DNA from: Aliivibrio fischeri
Lineage (GTDB): Bacteria; Pseudomonadota; Gammaproteobacteria; Enterobacterales; Vibrionaceae
Direction: 5' to 3'
Assembly: GCA_038993745.2 (NCBI GenBank)
Contig: CP160629.1
Coordinates: 496,001 to 560,000, forward strand
DNA: 64,000 nucleotides
Below the pieces are notes generated by a model, which was not told the DNA's origin, made no database searches, and saw nothing but the letters and a program-made list of their open reading frames with translations. The stretch's first letter is position 1. Every line of letters begins with the position of its first letter. This document shows, piece by piece, positions 38,673 through 49,502 of this stretch. The translations under genes were made by a program, and so were the position numbers.

Positions 38673-38786
38673 ATGTTAACGTTAATTAAATTATGGATAC
38701 GAAAGTATGATGCATGGTGTGAGTCATTAGGCTTAACACCAGAAAACAAGCGCAGTTGTGTTCCTTATAGAAAAGAAGAAGAGTAA
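38673..38786 (+). CDS. DUF5363-type microprotein
   Basis: A 37-aa protein, MLTLIKLWIRKYDAWCESLG followed by LTPENKRSCVPYRKEEE. AGGGAG lies six bases before the ATG, and the TAA overlaps the tatD-family ATG by one base. The pattern W-IRKYDAWCE--GLTPE--RSCVPYR is that of the DUF5363 family, conserved at this place in Vibrio. Two cysteines and an amphipathic N-terminal helix are visible. Function unknown; coupling to the downstream hydrolase gene suggests joint expression. Confidence 0.85.
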   Translation: MLTLIKLWIRKYDAWCESLGLTPENKRSCVPYRKEEE

Positions 38787-39562
38787 TGGTCTTTACGTTC
38801 ATTGATTCACATTGTCATTTTGATTTTGACCCTTTTAAAAATAATGAAGTGTCCTACTTACAAATGGCAAAAGATAAAGGCGTTACAACGCTTGTTGTAC
38901 CCAGTGTGAATCAATCAAACTGGGATCAAGTGAGTAGATTGGCACACCAATTTGATGAGATTTACTACGCATTAGGCATTCATCCACTATTTATTACTCC
39001 AAGCTATGAAAGAGAGTTAGAGAATTTAGGTGAGTTACTTGATGGAAAAAATAAAAAATGTGTAGCGATTGGTGAATGTGGATTGGATTTCTGGCATCCA
39101 GAAAGTGATATGGAAACACAGATCTCTGTTTTTCGTCAGCATTGTTTGTTAGCTAAACAGCATCAACTTCCTCTAATTGTTCACAGTCGTAAAAGTCACG
39201 ATATAGTATTAAAGCTATTGAGGGAAGTTAGGCCTGAAAAAGGAGGGGTAATTCACGGTTTTAGTGGTAGCTTGCAGCAGGCCAATCAGTTCATTGAATT
39301 AGGGTTTTATATTGGTGTTGGTGGCGTGATCAGTTACGAAAGAGCAAAGAAGACTAAAATGGTTATTTCACAGCTGCCTTTAGATAAAATTATATTAGAA
39401 ACTGACGCACCAGACATGCCATTATTTGGCTTTCAAGGTGAAAAAAATAGCCCTGATAAAGTACGAAATGTATTCGAATATCTCTCTTTGATTAGAAAAG
39501 AATCAATGCAAACGATTTCGGAAACTGTTTATAAAAATACCACCTCTTTGTTTGGGATTTGA
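38786..39562 (+). CDS. yjjV: TatD-family metal-dependent hydrolase
   Basis: Predicted metal-dependent deoxyribonuclease/hydrolase of the TatD superfamily, 258 aa. Metal ligands are visible: the N-terminal FIDSHCHFDF, Glu in AIGECGLDFW (about 95), His in LIVHSRKSHD (about 133), His in GVIHGFSGS (about 156) and Asp in ILETDAPDMPL (about 206). Of the TatD paralogues it most resembles YjjV, which also lies near prfC and the deo region in enterobacteria. It is coupled to the DUF5363 gene. Confidence 0.92.
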   Translation: MVFTFIDSHCHFDFDPFKNNEVSYLQMAKDKGVTTLVVPSVNQSNWDQVSRLAHQFDEIYYALGIHPLFITPSYERELENLGELLDGKNKKCVAIGECGLDFWHPESDMETQISVFRQHCLLAKQHQLPLIVHSRKSHDIVLKLLREVRPEKGGVIHGFSGSLQQANQFIELGFYIGVGGVISYERAKKTKMVISQLPLDKIILETDAPDMPLFGFQGEKNSPDKVRNVFEYLSLIRKESMQTISETVYKNTTSLFGI

Positions 39563-39612
39563 GTTATCAGTCATTTCTTTAGTTGTAATTGATGATTATT
39601 TAGAAACACCTT

Positions 39613-39707
39613 AGTGATAATGATCACAATTATGGATGAATAAAGCATGTATCAGCCACGATTATGTGACAACAGCATTACTTTCTTTGTGGTTCAGTGA
39701 GTATAAT
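39613..39707 (+). promoter_or_regulatory. nupC promoter with tandem CRP sites
   Basis: A near-perfect CRP site AGTGATAATGATCACA (39613-39628), a half-perfect one, TGTGACAACAGCATTA (39665-39680), and a TATAAT -10 (39702-39707) with a poor -35. If transcription starts near 39714, the sites are centred near -93.5 and -41.5, the geometry of CRP/CytR promoters such as deoP2. Confidence 0.7.
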
Positions 39708-39760
39708 CGCCCCCGCTAATTTGAAACACGCCAACAATAAATTTAGGGAAAACTTTAACT

Positions 39761-41017
39761 ATGAGCCTGCTAATGAGTTTGGTTGGGATCGTGGTACTGC
39801 TGGGTATAGCTGTACTTCTTTCTGATAACCGTAAAGCAATCAATCTACGCACAGTCGGTGGCGCTTTTGCTATCCAATTTCTTTTAGGCGCATTTGTACT
39901 TTATGTACCTGTGGGTCGTGATGTACTTTATGGTGCATCAGAAGCTGTAGCTAATGTAATTAACTACGGTAACAAAGGTATCGAATTCTTATTCGGTGGT
40001 TTAGTTTCTGGTAAAATGTTCGAAGTATTTGGTGGCGGCGGTTTCGTATTCGCACTACGTGTACTTCCTGTAATCGTATTCTTTGCTTCTTTAACTGCTG
40101 TTCTTTACTACCTAGGTATCATGCAAGTTGTGATTAACTTCCTAGGCGGTGCGCTGCAGAAAGCACTTGGCACATCTCGTGCGGAATCACTATCTGCTAC
40201 AGCTAACATCTTTGTTGGTCAAACAGAAGCGCCGCTAGTTGTGCGTCCGTTTGTTCCAAAAATGACTCAATCTGAGCTATTTGCAGTAATGTGTGGTGGT
40301 CTAGCATCTGTTGCTGGTGGTGTACTAGCTGGTTATGCATCTATGGGCGTACCTCTAGAGTACCTAATCGCAGCATCATTCATGGCTGCACCAGGTGGTC
40401 TTCTATTCGCTAAAATTATTAAACCAGAAACAGAGCAACCAATTGAGCAACTAGATGCTCTAAATAACGAAGGTGATGATAAACCAGCTAACGTTATTGA
40501 TGCTGCTGCTGCTGGTGCTGCAACAGGTATGCAACTTGCGTTAAACGTAGGTGCGATGCTTCTTGCATTCATCGGTTTAATCGCTCTAATCAATGGTATC
40601 TTAGGTGGTATCGGTGGTTGGTTCGATATGCCTCATATCACTTTAGAACTGATTCTGGGTTACATCTTTGCTCCTTTAGCATTCTTAATAGGTGTTCCAT
40701 GGGAAGAAGCAACAATTGCTGGTTCATTCCTTGGTCAAAAACTGGTAGTTAACGAATTCGTTGCATACCTAAACTTTGCACCTTACCTAGCTGATGGCGC
40801 AGAAGTGGTTCTTTCTGAGAAAACAGAAGCAATCATCTCATTCGCACTATGTGGTTTCGCAAACCTTTCTTCTGTAGCGATTCTACTTGGTGGTCTAGGT
40901 AGCCTTGCACCAGCACGTCGTCATGACATCGCTCGCATGGGTATGAAAGCGGTTGCTGCTGGTACATTATCAAACCTAATGTCTGCAACAATTGCAGGTC
41001 TATTCCTATCTCTATAA
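39761..41017 (+). CDS. nupC: Concentrative nucleoside transporter NupC
   Basis: Inner-membrane nucleoside/cation symporter (CNT family), 418 aa with about eight or more hydrophobic segments. Family motifs: GFVFALRVLPVIVFFASLTAVLYYLGIMQ, the substrate/ion segment GQTEAPLVVRPF (about 151-162), and the late GFANLSSVAILLGGLG (about 364-379). The start has TAGGGAAAAC upstream. It sits ahead of the deo genes so that imported deoxynucleosides can be degraded; promoter features suggest CRP control. A terminator follows. Confidence 0.95.
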   Translation: MSLLMSLVGIVVLLGIAVLLSDNRKAINLRTVGGAFAIQFLLGAFVLYVPVGRDVLYGASEAVANVINYGNKGIEFLFGGLVSGKMFEVFGGGGFVFALRVLPVIVFFASLTAVLYYLGIMQVVINFLGGALQKALGTSRAESLSATANIFVGQTEAPLVVRPFVPKMTQSELFAVMCGGLASVAGGVLAGYASMGVPLEYLIAASFMAAPGGLLFAKIIKPETEQPIEQLDALNNEGDDKPANVIDAAAAGAATGMQLALNVGAMLLAFIGLIALINGILGGIGGWFDMPHITLELILGYIFAPLAFLIGVPWEEATIAGSFLGQKLVVNEFVAYLNFAPYLADGAEVVLSEKTEAIISFALCGFANLSSVAILLGGLGSLAPARRHDIARMGMKAVAAGTLSNLMSATIAGLFLSL

Positions 41018-41045
41018 TCGTATAGAGCAGGACAGATAATGATTA

Positions 41046-41074
41046 TAAAACCCGCATTATGTGCGGGTTTTTTT
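41046..41074 (+). terminator. Terminator after nupC
   Basis: AAAACCCGCA (41047-41056) pairs with TGCGGGTTTT (41062-41071), with loop TTATG and further T. Confidence 0.9.
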
Positions 41075-41302
41075 ATGTCTGTTACTCATGAAAAAGTGTG
41101 ATGAATAAATGCGCTAAAATCACATTTTTTATGCAAAAAGTTTGAGATGCAAACCGATTGCGTTACCACACAAAAACAATCAAGCAAAATTATATTGATA
41201 TAATGAATCCATAATAAAAGAGAGAAGAACTGCTAGGTTAAAAAAACGAGCTATGGTCTACACTGTAGTTAAAGCACACATAACCTAAAATGAGAGTCAA
41301 TT

Positions 41303-41473
41303 ATGAATGAAGTTTTACTATCTATGTTCGCAGGTTTGATTGTTGGAGTTGTTTTCTCTGCAATTAAACTGCCTATTCCTGCGCCTCCAGTTCTTTCTGG
41401 TGTGATGGGGATTGTCGGCGTTTACGCTGGTGCAGTCGGTTATCAATGGATTGTTGAACGTTTCTTTTCATAA
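41303..41473 (+). CDS. XapX-domain microprotein
   Basis: A 56-aa hydrophobic protein, starting MNEVLLSMFAGLIVGVVFSA, with two membrane segments (about 3-20 and 31-50) around a Pro-rich turn LPIPAPPVLSGVMG. This is the XapX (DUF1427) pattern. A GAG lies nine bases before the ATG. It lies between nupC and deoC; the XapX name comes from xanthosine-utilisation loci, so a role beside nucleoside transport is plausible but unproven. Confidence 0.85.
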   Translation: MNEVLLSMFAGLIVGVVFSAIKLPIPAPPVLSGVMGIVGVYAGAVGYQWIVERFFS

Positions 41474-41491
41474 TCTCAGTGTCTTTCTCTG

Positions 41492-41658
41492 GAAACGTTG
41501 TTTCTCTAGTGCCTCAAAAGAAGTATTGATAAGATGAAGCAATGTTTCAACGGTGTCTCATGATGAGACGTTAACAAAATCAGTATTTTATTTATTAGAA
41601 AATGGAATAAATACTGGCGGCAAAATGGATATTGATTGGGCTTAATATATTGCCCAAT
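41492..41658 (+). promoter_or_regulatory. Palindromes and hairpins upstream of deoC
   Basis: GAAAC-GTT-GTTTC (41492-41504) and a perfect 15-bp palindrome GTCTCAT-G-ATGAGAC (41555-41569) look like operator sites. Two RNA hairpins follow: CAGTATTT.../...AAATACTG (41581-41616) and ATTGGGC/GCCCAAT (41635-41658). Operators of the deo operon (CytR or DeoR type) are expected here, but neither palindrome matches the E. coli consensus. Confidence 0.5.
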
Positions 41659-41749
41659 TCTTCAAGGAATCAAGTCCGCTCATTTGCTGTTGAACGTACT
41701 TAACCTGAACAGCAAAACTATCAAAGAATTCTATCTATCGGAGATAACA

Positions 41750-42526
41750 ATGAGCGATTTAAAAGCAGCTGCACTACGTGCATTAAAGTTGATGGATTTA
41801 ACAACACTAAACGATAACGATACAGACGAAGCGGTAATTGCACTTTGTAAAAATGCAAAAACAGCAGTAGGTAATACAGCAGCTGTATGTATCTACCCTC
41901 GTTTTATCCCTATCGCTAAGAAAACGCTGCGCAAACAAGGCACACCAGAAGTACGCATTGCAACAGTAACTAACTTCCCTCACGGTAATGATGATATTGA
42001 GATTGCTGTTGCTGAAACAAAAGCAGCGGTTGCTTATGGTGCAGATGAAGTTGATGTGGTTTTCCCATACCGTGCTCTTATTGCTGGTGATGAAACAACA
42101 GGTTTTGAACTGGTTAAGCAATGTAAAGAAGCATGTGGTGATGTTCTTCTTAAAGTAATCATCGAAACTGGTGAATTAAAAGAAGAAGCATTAATCAAAA
42201 AAGCATCTCAAATCTGTATTGAAGCTGGTGCTAACTTTATTAAAACCTCAACAGGTAAAGTGCCAGTAAATGCTACACCTGAATATGCTCGTATGATGCT
42301 TGAAGTTATCCGTGATATGGATGTAGCTAAAACAGTTGGTTTTAAACCTGCTGGCGGCGTTCGTACTGCTGAAGATGCACAAGCATACCTAGCGATGGCT
42401 GATGATATTCTTGGTGGTGATTGGGCTGATAACATGCACTACCGTTTTGGTGCATCAAGCTTACTGACTAACCTATTAAATACATTAGAAGTAACAGAAG
42501 AAACGGCTGATCCATCAGCTTACTAG
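41750..42526 (+). CDS. deoC: Deoxyribose-phosphate aldolase
   Basis: Cleaves 2-deoxyribose-5-phosphate into glyceraldehyde-3-phosphate and acetaldehyde. The ATG at 41750 ([21 protein letters not shown]...) with CGGAG upstream gives 258 aa against 259 in E. coli; earlier in-frame starts are in the leader. The Schiff-base lysine lies in FIKTSTGK (about 161-168), with [10 protein letters not shown] and the second catalytic lysine in [11 protein letters not shown] (about 198-208). First gene of deoCAB(D). Confidence 0.97.
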   Translation: MSDLKAAALRALKLMDLTTLNDNDTDEAVIALCKNAKTAVGNTAAVCIYPRFIPIAKKTLRKQGTPEVRIATVTNFPHGNDDIEIAVAETKAAVAYGADEVDVVFPYRALIAGDETTGFELVKQCKEACGDVLLKVIIETGELKEEALIKKASQICIEAGANFIKTSTGKVPVNATPEYARMMLEVIRDMDVAKTVGFKPAGGVRTAEDAQAYLAMADDILGGDWADNMHYRFGASSLLTNLLNTLEVTEETADPSAY

Positions 42527-42566
42527 TTTCTCGTTACTTGATTTATAGCTAAGAAATAAATCGACT

Positions 42567-43973
<1,407 letters not shown>

Positions 43974-43983
43974 GGAATAAAAC

Positions 43984-45204
43984 ATGAAACGTGCAATAAT
44001 TTTAGTTCTCGATTCATTTGGAATTGGTGCAGCAGGCGATGCTGATAAATTTGGTGATGTAGGTTCAGATACGATGGGCCACATTGCAGAGCAGTGTGAT
44101 AAAGGATTAGCTGATAATGGAAACCGTAAAGGGCCACTAACGCTGCCTAATTTATCTAAACTTGGCTTAGCAATGGCGGGTAAAGAGTCTACTGGCAAAT
44201 TCTCTGCTGGTTTAGATGCTAACGCTGAAATTATCGGTGCTTATGGTCATGCTGCTGAGTTATCTTCAGGTAAAGATACACCATCTGGCCACTGGGAAAT
44301 TGCAGGTGTACCTGTTTTATTTGACTGGGGTTATTTCACAGATAAAGAAAACAGCTTCCCTAAAGAGTTAACAGATCGCATTTTAAAGCGTGCTAATCTT
44401 CCGGGTTATTTAGGAAATTGCCATGCATCGGGCACACAAGTGTTAGATGATTTAGGTGAAGAGCACATGAAAACGGGCATGCCTATTTTCTATACTTCTG
44501 CTGACTCTGTATTCCAAATTGCATGTCACGAAGAAACGTTTGGTTTAGATAACCTATTAACGCTTTGCCAAATCGCACGTGAAGAGCTTGAAGATTACAA
44601 TATTGGTCGAGTGATCGCCCGTCCGTTTATTGGTCCGGGTAAAGGTCAATTTGAACGTACAGGTAACCGTCGCGATCTTTCTGTTGAGCCGCCAGCGGCA
44701 ACGATTTTACAAAAATTAGTGGATGAAAAGGGTGGTCAAGTTCATTCGATTGGTAAAATCTCTGATATCTATGCGGGTTGCGGTATTACGAAGAAAACCA
44801 AAGCAACGGGTATCCCTGCATTATTTGATGCAACTAAAGAAGCAATTGAACAAGCGGGTGACAACACTATCGTATTCACTAACTTCGTAGATTTTGATTC
44901 AGCATACGGTCACCGTCGTGATGTAGCAGGTTATGCTGCAGCATTAGAATACTTTGATGGGCGTCTTCCTGAAATCATGGATATGCTACAAGAAGATGAT
45001 ATTTTGATCCTGACTGCCGATCATGGTTGTGATCCTACATGGCCAGGTACAGATCATACACGTGAGCACATTCCTGTTCTTGTTTACGGTCATAAGGTAC
45101 CAGCAGGCTCATTAGGTCGTCGTGATACATTTGCCGATATCGGTCAAACCTTAGCAGAGTATTTTGAAACCTCTGATATGGAATATGGAAAATCTTTCCT
45201 ATAA
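43984..45204 (+). CDS. deoB: Phosphopentomutase
   Basis: Converts deoxyribose-1-phosphate (and ribose-1-phosphate) to the 5-phosphate, linking deoA/deoD products to deoC. The 406-aa length is typical. It belongs to the alkaline phosphatase-like superfamily: metal sites in [14 protein letters not shown] (about 6-19), [10 protein letters not shown] (about 95-104; catalytic Thr), and [19 protein letters not shown] (about 342-360). AAGGAATAAAAC precedes the ATG. A terminator separates it from deoD. Confidence 0.97.
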   Translation: MKRAIILVLDSFGIGAAGDADKFGDVGSDTMGHIAEQCDKGLADNGNRKGPLTLPNLSKLGLAMAGKESTGKFSAGLDANAEIIGAYGHAAELSSGKDTPSGHWEIAGVPVLFDWGYFTDKENSFPKELTDRILKRANLPGYLGNCHASGTQVLDDLGEEHMKTGMPIFYTSADSVFQIACHEETFGLDNLLTLCQIAREELEDYNIGRVIARPFIGPGKGQFERTGNRRDLSVEPPAATILQKLVDEKGGQVHSIGKISDIYAGCGITKKTKATGIPALFDATKEAIEQAGDNTIVFTNFVDFDSAYGHRRDVAGYAAALEYFDGRLPEIMDMLQEDDILILTADHGCDPTWPGTDHTREHIPVLVYGHKVPAGSLGRRDTFADIGQTLAEYFETSDMEYGKSFL

Positions 45205-45210
45205 AAATAA

Positions 45211-45246
45211 ATAAGCAGTAGAGCCTTTCTCTACTGCTTTTTTTCT
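45211..45246 (+). terminator. Terminator between deoB and deoD
   Basis: AAGCAGTAGAG (45213-45223) pairs with CTCTACTGCTT (45229-45239) around CCTTT, followed by T7. It implies reduced or independent expression of deoD. Confidence 0.85.
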
Positions 45247-45275
45247 ATTTTAAGTAAACACAAAGGATATAAATT

Positions 45276-45992
45276 ATGGCAACTCCACATATTAATGCTG
45301 AAATGGGTGATTTTGCAGACGTAGTTCTTATGCCGGGTGACCCGATTCGAGCTAAATACATCGCTGAGACATTTCTTGATGATGTAGTTCAAGTATGTGA
45401 TGTTCGTAATATGTACGGTTTCACTGGTACGTATAAAGGTCGTAAGATTTCTGTTATGGGTCACGGTATGGGTATTCCATCTTGCTCAATTTACATGACA
45501 GAACTGATTAAAGACTTTGGCGTTAAAAAAGTTATCCGTGTAGGTAGTTGTGGTGCGGTAAACGAAGGCATTAAAGTTCGTGACGTAGTTATTGGTATGG
45601 GCGCATGTACAGATTCAAAAGTGAATCGCATTCGTTTTAAAGATCATGATTTTGCGGCTATTGCCGATTATGAAATGGTTCGTAATGCAGAGTTAGCAGC
45701 ACAAGCTCGCGGTATCGATGTAAAAGTGGGTAATCTTTTCTCTGCTGAACTTTTCTATACGCCAGATCCAAGCATGTTTGATTTAATGGATAAATACGGC
45801 ATTGTTGGTGTTGAGATGGAAGCCGCGGGTATGTACGGTGTTGCTGCCGAATACGGTGCAAAAGCATTAGCAATCTGTACTGTATCTGATCACATTAAAA
45901 CAGGTGAGCAAACCACATCTGATGAGCGTGCAACGACATTTGATGAAATGATGCTGATTGCATTAGATTCAGTATTACTTGGCGATAAATAA
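45276..45992 (+). CDS. deoD: Purine nucleoside phosphorylase, DeoD type
   Basis: Phosphorolyses purine (deoxy)nucleosides to the free base and (deoxy)ribose-1-phosphate. The 238-aa protein is the hexameric DeoD type: [23 protein letters not shown] at the N-terminus, [12 protein letters not shown], the phosphate-site RVGSCGAV (about 87-94), [10 protein letters not shown] (about 178-187) and the catalytic Asp in TVSDHI (about 202-207). Fourth deo gene, 71 bp after deoB with a terminator in between. Confidence 0.97.
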   Translation: MATPHINAEMGDFADVVLMPGDPIRAKYIAETFLDDVVQVCDVRNMYGFTGTYKGRKISVMGHGMGIPSCSIYMTELIKDFGVKKVIRVGSCGAVNEGIKVRDVVIGMGACTDSKVNRIRFKDHDFAAIADYEMVRNAELAAQARGIDVKVGNLFSAELFYTPDPSMFDLMDKYGIVGVEMEAAGMYGVAAEYGAKALAICTVSDHIKTGEQTTSDERATTFDEMMLIALDSVLLGDK

Positions 45993-46019
45993 CACGCATA
46001 ACGAAAACCGTTAGAAATA

Positions 46020-46053
46020 AAAAAGGCGATGAGGTTAATTTCATCGCCTTTCT
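46020..46053. terminator. Bidirectional terminator between deoD and ytjB
   Basis: AAAGGCGATGA (46022-46032) pairs with TCATCGCCTTT (46041-46051), flanked by A-rich and T-rich sequence, serving both convergent genes. Confidence 0.88.
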
Positions 46054-46055
46054 TT

Positions 46056-46652
46056 TTATGCTTTACCACCAAACAATGTGGTGATTGGTTTGGAAGCATC
46101 TTTTCTTTTTCTTAGTAATCCCATAATCAGCATCCCTGAAACCAAACTGATTGCGAGCATACCAAACATTAAACGGTCACTTTTACGATAGTGGTGATTT
46201 GCAAAGCCGGTCAATGTTGATTTTTCAAATGTCACACGTAAAAAGCCAAGTAGATGGTCATCTTTAATGATAGGTTCAATCAACTGCTGACGACCAATAC
46301 CATCAATAGACAATGGCGTATTTAATCCAGTAATTTGAGAAGCCGTTAGTGCGTTATCACTTTTTCCTAAGATTCTACCTTCAGCGTCATATATTGTGGC
46401 ATCAAAAACTAAACGCTCTTTAGCAAGGTTATTCGTTAACTGGAATAATGCTTCATGGTTATCTTCTTTAATGCTATCAACGGCAAATAAAGCCGCTTGT
46501 CGAGTCATTGTTCGGCTAAGATCTTGTAATTGTTTGTTTTGAATAACTTGGTTACTGTCACTGATGATCGTACTGTTGATCAAAATAAAGTAACTGAATG
46601 CCATTAGAGAAAGCAGCATCAATCCTTTAATGACAAAGTTTTGAGAAAGCAT
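46056..46652 (-). CDS. ytjB: Membrane protein YtjB/Smp (AhpA-like)
   Basis: A 198-aa inner-membrane protein, divergent from serB as in enterobacteria. The ATG at 46652 is preferred over GTG 46661 because AGGTGG precedes it by five bases. One membrane segment at about 7-29 and another near the C-terminus (LMFGMLAISLVSGMLIMGLL, about 163-182) bracket a periplasmic region that resembles a small sensor domain (DATIYDAEGRILGKSDNA). Cytoplasmic KRKDASKP tail. No enzyme motif; the role in E. coli is poorly defined. Confidence 0.85.
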   Translation of the reverse strand: MLSQNFVIKGLMLLSLMAFSYFILINSTIISDSNQVIQNKQLQDLSRTMTRQAALFAVDSIKEDNHEALFQLTNNLAKERLVFDATIYDAEGRILGKSDNALTASQITGLNTPLSIDGIGRQQLIEPIIKDDHLLGFLRVTFEKSTLTGFANHHYRKSDRLMFGMLAISLVSGMLIMGLLRKRKDASKPITTLFGGKA

Positions 46653-46777
46653 CACAACCACCTAATAAGATATGAATGCAGTAATTATACTGAATTTATC
46701 GAAAAAAAGCAGTTTATGTCATTTGCCTCTTGCTCAACTCCTCTTCAATCGGTATTTTTTAGACAGGACAAGAAAGG

Positions 46778-47755
46778 ATGCAAATCATGGATAGGATAAT
46801 CCCATTTTCAATTAAGAAACACATACCACTATTAAATCGTTTTAGCTCAACTTTAACAACGACGCAATTCGACGTTAAAAAAACAGGTTGGATTATTTAC
46901 GGTCCTCAATTATCACCTCGTCATTTTGATGATATCGATTTTTTTGTCGGTTATAAAACGCAACTAATTAAAACTTGGAAAGTTGGTTATTACGAAGTTG
47001 CTGCTATAGCTGGTGCGCTTACAGAAGAGCATAAAATTATTGTTGATGCGCTCGGTTTAGATTACGCAGAGATGAAAGATATTCCTGATCTATCAAAACC
47101 AGGGATCATTTTATTTGATATGGATTCAACGGCGATCGAAATCGAATGTATTGATGAAATAGCGAAATTAGCGGGTGTTGGTGAGCAAGTTGCAGAAGTA
47201 ACAGAAAGAGCAATGCAAGGTGAACTGGATTTTAAAGAGAGTTTAATTCAGCGTGTAGGAACTCTGGCAGGATCTGATGAAGCTATTCTTGCTGAAGTAA
47301 AAGCAAACTTACCTTTTATGCCTGAAATCAGAGAGCTAGTTGCTACCATGCATAAATACGGTTGGAAACCGGCTATTGCCTCGGGTGGCTTCACTTATTT
47401 TTCTGATTATTTAAAACAAGAACTCAATCTTGTACATGCACAATCGAATCAGCTAGAGATTGTTGATGGCAAACTTACCGGTAAGGTTCTTGGTGAAATT
47501 GTCAGTGCAGAGACGAAGGCACATATTTTAGTTGAGCTTGCTGATAAATATGACATAGAGATCAGCAATACGGTTGCCGTTGGTGATGGTGCTAATGATC
47601 TGGTTATGATGGAAGCGGCAGGCCTTGGTATTGCCTATCACGCAAAACCTAAAGTACAAGAGCAAGCACAAACCGCAATTAAACATGCAGATTTAGGTGG
47701 TGTTGCTTGTATTTTATCTGCTTCGTTATTGTTTGGTAATAAACTGAGTTGGTAG
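46778..47755 (+). CDS. serB: Phosphoserine phosphatase
   Basis: Last step of serine synthesis, hydrolysing phosphoserine. The 325-aa protein has an N-terminal ACT-like extension (about 1-100) and a HAD-type catalytic domain: motif I FDMDSTAIE (about 113-121, nucleophile Asp), motif II ASGGFTYF (about 206), motif III Lys near 247 and GDGANDLVM (about 268-276). Either the ATG at 46778 or the one at 46787 (AAGGA eight bases upstream) could be the start. A terminator follows before the tad locus. Confidence 0.96.
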   Translation: MQIMDRIIPFSIKKHIPLLNRFSSTLTTTQFDVKKTGWIIYGPQLSPRHFDDIDFFVGYKTQLIKTWKVGYYEVAAIAGALTEEHKIIVDALGLDYAEMKDIPDLSKPGIILFDMDSTAIEIECIDEIAKLAGVGEQVAEVTERAMQGELDFKESLIQRVGTLAGSDEAILAEVKANLPFMPEIRELVATMHKYGWKPAIASGGFTYFSDYLKQELNLVHAQSNQLEIVDGKLTGKVLGEIVSAETKAHILVELADKYDIEISNTVAVGDGANDLVMMEAAGLGIAYHAKPKVQEQAQTAIKHADLGGVACILSASLLFGNKLSW

Positions 47756-47785
47756 AAGCTTAATCTTACATAAGTTTAATATAAA

Positions 47786-47819
47786 TAATGAGCTTTATTA
47801 TAAAGCTCATTTTTTTTGC
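47786..47819 (+). terminator. Terminator after serB
   Basis: AATGAGCTTTA (47787-47797) pairs with TAAAGCTCATT (47801-47811), then T8. Confidence 0.9.
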
Positions 47820-48015
47820 GTGAAATTCAGCAATAATGGTTGCATGTTGCATAAATAGTGTGATTTAGCTCTCAACCTTAACGGAATCTGAATGAAATGC
47901 CGGAATTCATACAGGAAGTCGTTTTATTGTCGTCATTAAATTGACGCTAATTGATTGTATGAATAATATTCGCTTTGTTCACTTCGAACACATATTAATC
48001 AATAGCGGAGTTATT

Positions 48016-48231
48016 ATGCTAACTAAATTATTCGTAAAGTCTCAACTTGCTCTTCAATCTTTTAAAAACGATGAGCGCGGTGTAACAGCAATTGAATATG
48101 CAATCATTGGTGTTTGTATGTCTGCTATTGTACTTGCTGTATTTAACGGTACATTACAAGAGGCATTACAAGGTGCAATGGACACTATTTCAACTAATAT
48201 TACAGCTGCCAACACACCACCTGCTGAGTAA
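48016..48231 (+). CDS. flp: Flp/Fap-type major pilin
   Basis: Structural subunit of the tad-encoded type IVb pilus, 71 aa from the ATG at 48016 (MLTKLFVKSQLALQSF...) with GCGGAG upstream. The prepilin leader ends in DERG, and the processed pilin would start VTAIEYAIIGVCMSAIVLAV, the classic Flp hydrophobic segment with Glu5 and Tyr6. The tail (about 50-71) is short. It is separated from serB by 260 bp that hold the terminator and presumably the tad promoter; a small dyad TGTTC/GAACA lies at about 47976-47990. First gene of the tad locus. Confidence 0.95.
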   Translation: MLTKLFVKSQLALQSFKNDERGVTAIEYAIIGVCMSAIVLAVFNGTLQEALQGAMDTISTNITAANTPPAE

Positions 48232-48243
48232 TATTAATTTATA

Positions 48244-48679
48244 TGGAAATAAAGCTATTAATTATTAGCGTAGTAACTATAGCTAATATTTATGCTGTTT
48301 TTCATGATATAAAAATAGAAAAATATCTAATAACGTTGTTTTAATAATTATGTTTGTTGGATTTTTTTCTATCTTTGTTAAAGGTGATATTAGTTATTTA
48401 TTATCACCTTTAATAATTCTCTTCGTTGGATTTATCTTATTTAAATTTAACATTATTGCTGCCGGTGATATTAAATATTATGCAGTAATGTCCTTAATGA
48501 TTGAACAGCAATATTTATTACTGGTGACCTGCATTATTTTATGTCTAGGTGGCCTTCAAGCTTATTGTCAATACAGTATATATAAGCTAACAGGGAACGA
48601 ACGTTGGATAGAGAGAGGGGTTCCTTATGGCGTCGCTATTTCTATAGGAAGTTTATTCGGTATTCTTGCATCAATATAG
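48244..48679 (+). pseudogene. tadV: Prepilin peptidase TadV/CpaA, frameshifted
   Basis: A24-type aspartic peptidase that would process Flp and the pseudopilins. The first frame (ATG 48244) reads MEIKLLIISVVTIANIYAVF then HDIKIEK, including the first catalytic Asp region, and runs to TAA at 48345-48347. The second frame, open from about 48330 to 48679, reads ISNNVVLIIMFVGFFSIF... with the second motif AAGDIKYYAV. An A5 tract at 48329-48333 joins them: a sixth A gives HDIKIEKISNNVVLIIMFVG with no break, about 145 aa in all. If the frameshift is real, Flp processing would need another prepilin peptidase. Confidence 0.82.
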
Positions 48680-48686
48680 GTGAAAA

Positions 48687-49499
48687 ATGAAATCCAAAAT
48701 AATATTGGTTTTAGCTGTAATTGCTATTTCGATAGGCTTATACGGCATGTCACAGACATCAACGACACAATCACCTATTACAGAGAAAGTACAAGAATTC
48801 GATAAACGACCAGAAGCAACCGTTATGGTTTGGATAGCCAAAAAAGACTTAATGTTTGGTTCGCCAGTACAACGAACGGATCTTGAAGTGCAGCGAATCA
48901 GTCAAACACAAGCGGATCGTTTCGGTATCGCTCATGATGTTAAATTTAATTTCAATAAAAAACTATTGATTAAAAAAGACATTTTACAAGGGGATATTAT
49001 TACTTCCGATATGGTGTTAAGCCCAGGGCAAGAAGGGTATCTCAATCTAGTAATAAGTGAAGGTAAAGTACCTTTTAATCTAGAGGTGAGTAATGACGCT
49101 ATTCTTGGTGGTGCCATTTCTGTTGGTGATGTTGTTGATATTGCTTCTATTTCATCATCAGAGCAAAACTTGTCAAATGATGCTTCTATCTCAAATGTAC
49201 AAAGTTTAAAAATGGCTCCGTTACTTACACAGATAATGGTTCTCGACATCATTCAACAAGAAAAGCCCGTTCGCTTAAACAGTAAATCAACCAAAACAGT
49301 GACCACCTTGGTGCTAGAAGTTTCAAATCGAGAGTTAGCAAAGTTAGTTATTGCGCAACGCATCGCTGAGCTAGAAGTTCATAAGTCCATTGGTGCTGAG
49401 TTTTCTCACGAACTTCATGCAGATTCAAGTGATGTTATTACTATCCCTGGATTTAAAAAAGTAAAACCAGTCAATTCTATTCAAGAGTTTAGAGGCTAA
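48687..49499 (+). CDS. rcpC: Flp pilus assembly protein RcpC/CpaB
   Basis: Periplasmic component associated with the outer-membrane secretin of the tad system. The 270-aa protein has an N-terminal signal-anchor (about 5-22), then a SAF domain (about 47-110, VWIAKKDLMFGSPVQRTDLEV...ILQGDIITSDMVL) and the CpaB C-terminal region (about 115-240, VGDVVDIASISS...TTLVLEVSNRELAKLVIAQ). It follows tadV by seven bases and precedes the secretin gene by three. Confidence 0.92.
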   Translation: MKSKIILVLAVIAISIGLYGMSQTSTTQSPITEKVQEFDKRPEATVMVWIAKKDLMFGSPVQRTDLEVQRISQTQADRFGIAHDVKFNFNKKLLIKKDILQGDIITSDMVLSPGQEGYLNLVISEGKVPFNLEVSNDAILGGAISVGDVVDIASISSSEQNLSNDASISNVQSLKMAPLLTQIMVLDIIQQEKPVRLNSKSTKTVTTLVLEVSNRELAKLVIAQRIAELEVHKSIGAEFSHELHADSSDVITIPGFKKVKPVNSIQEFRG

Positions 49500-49502
49500 A
49501 AA

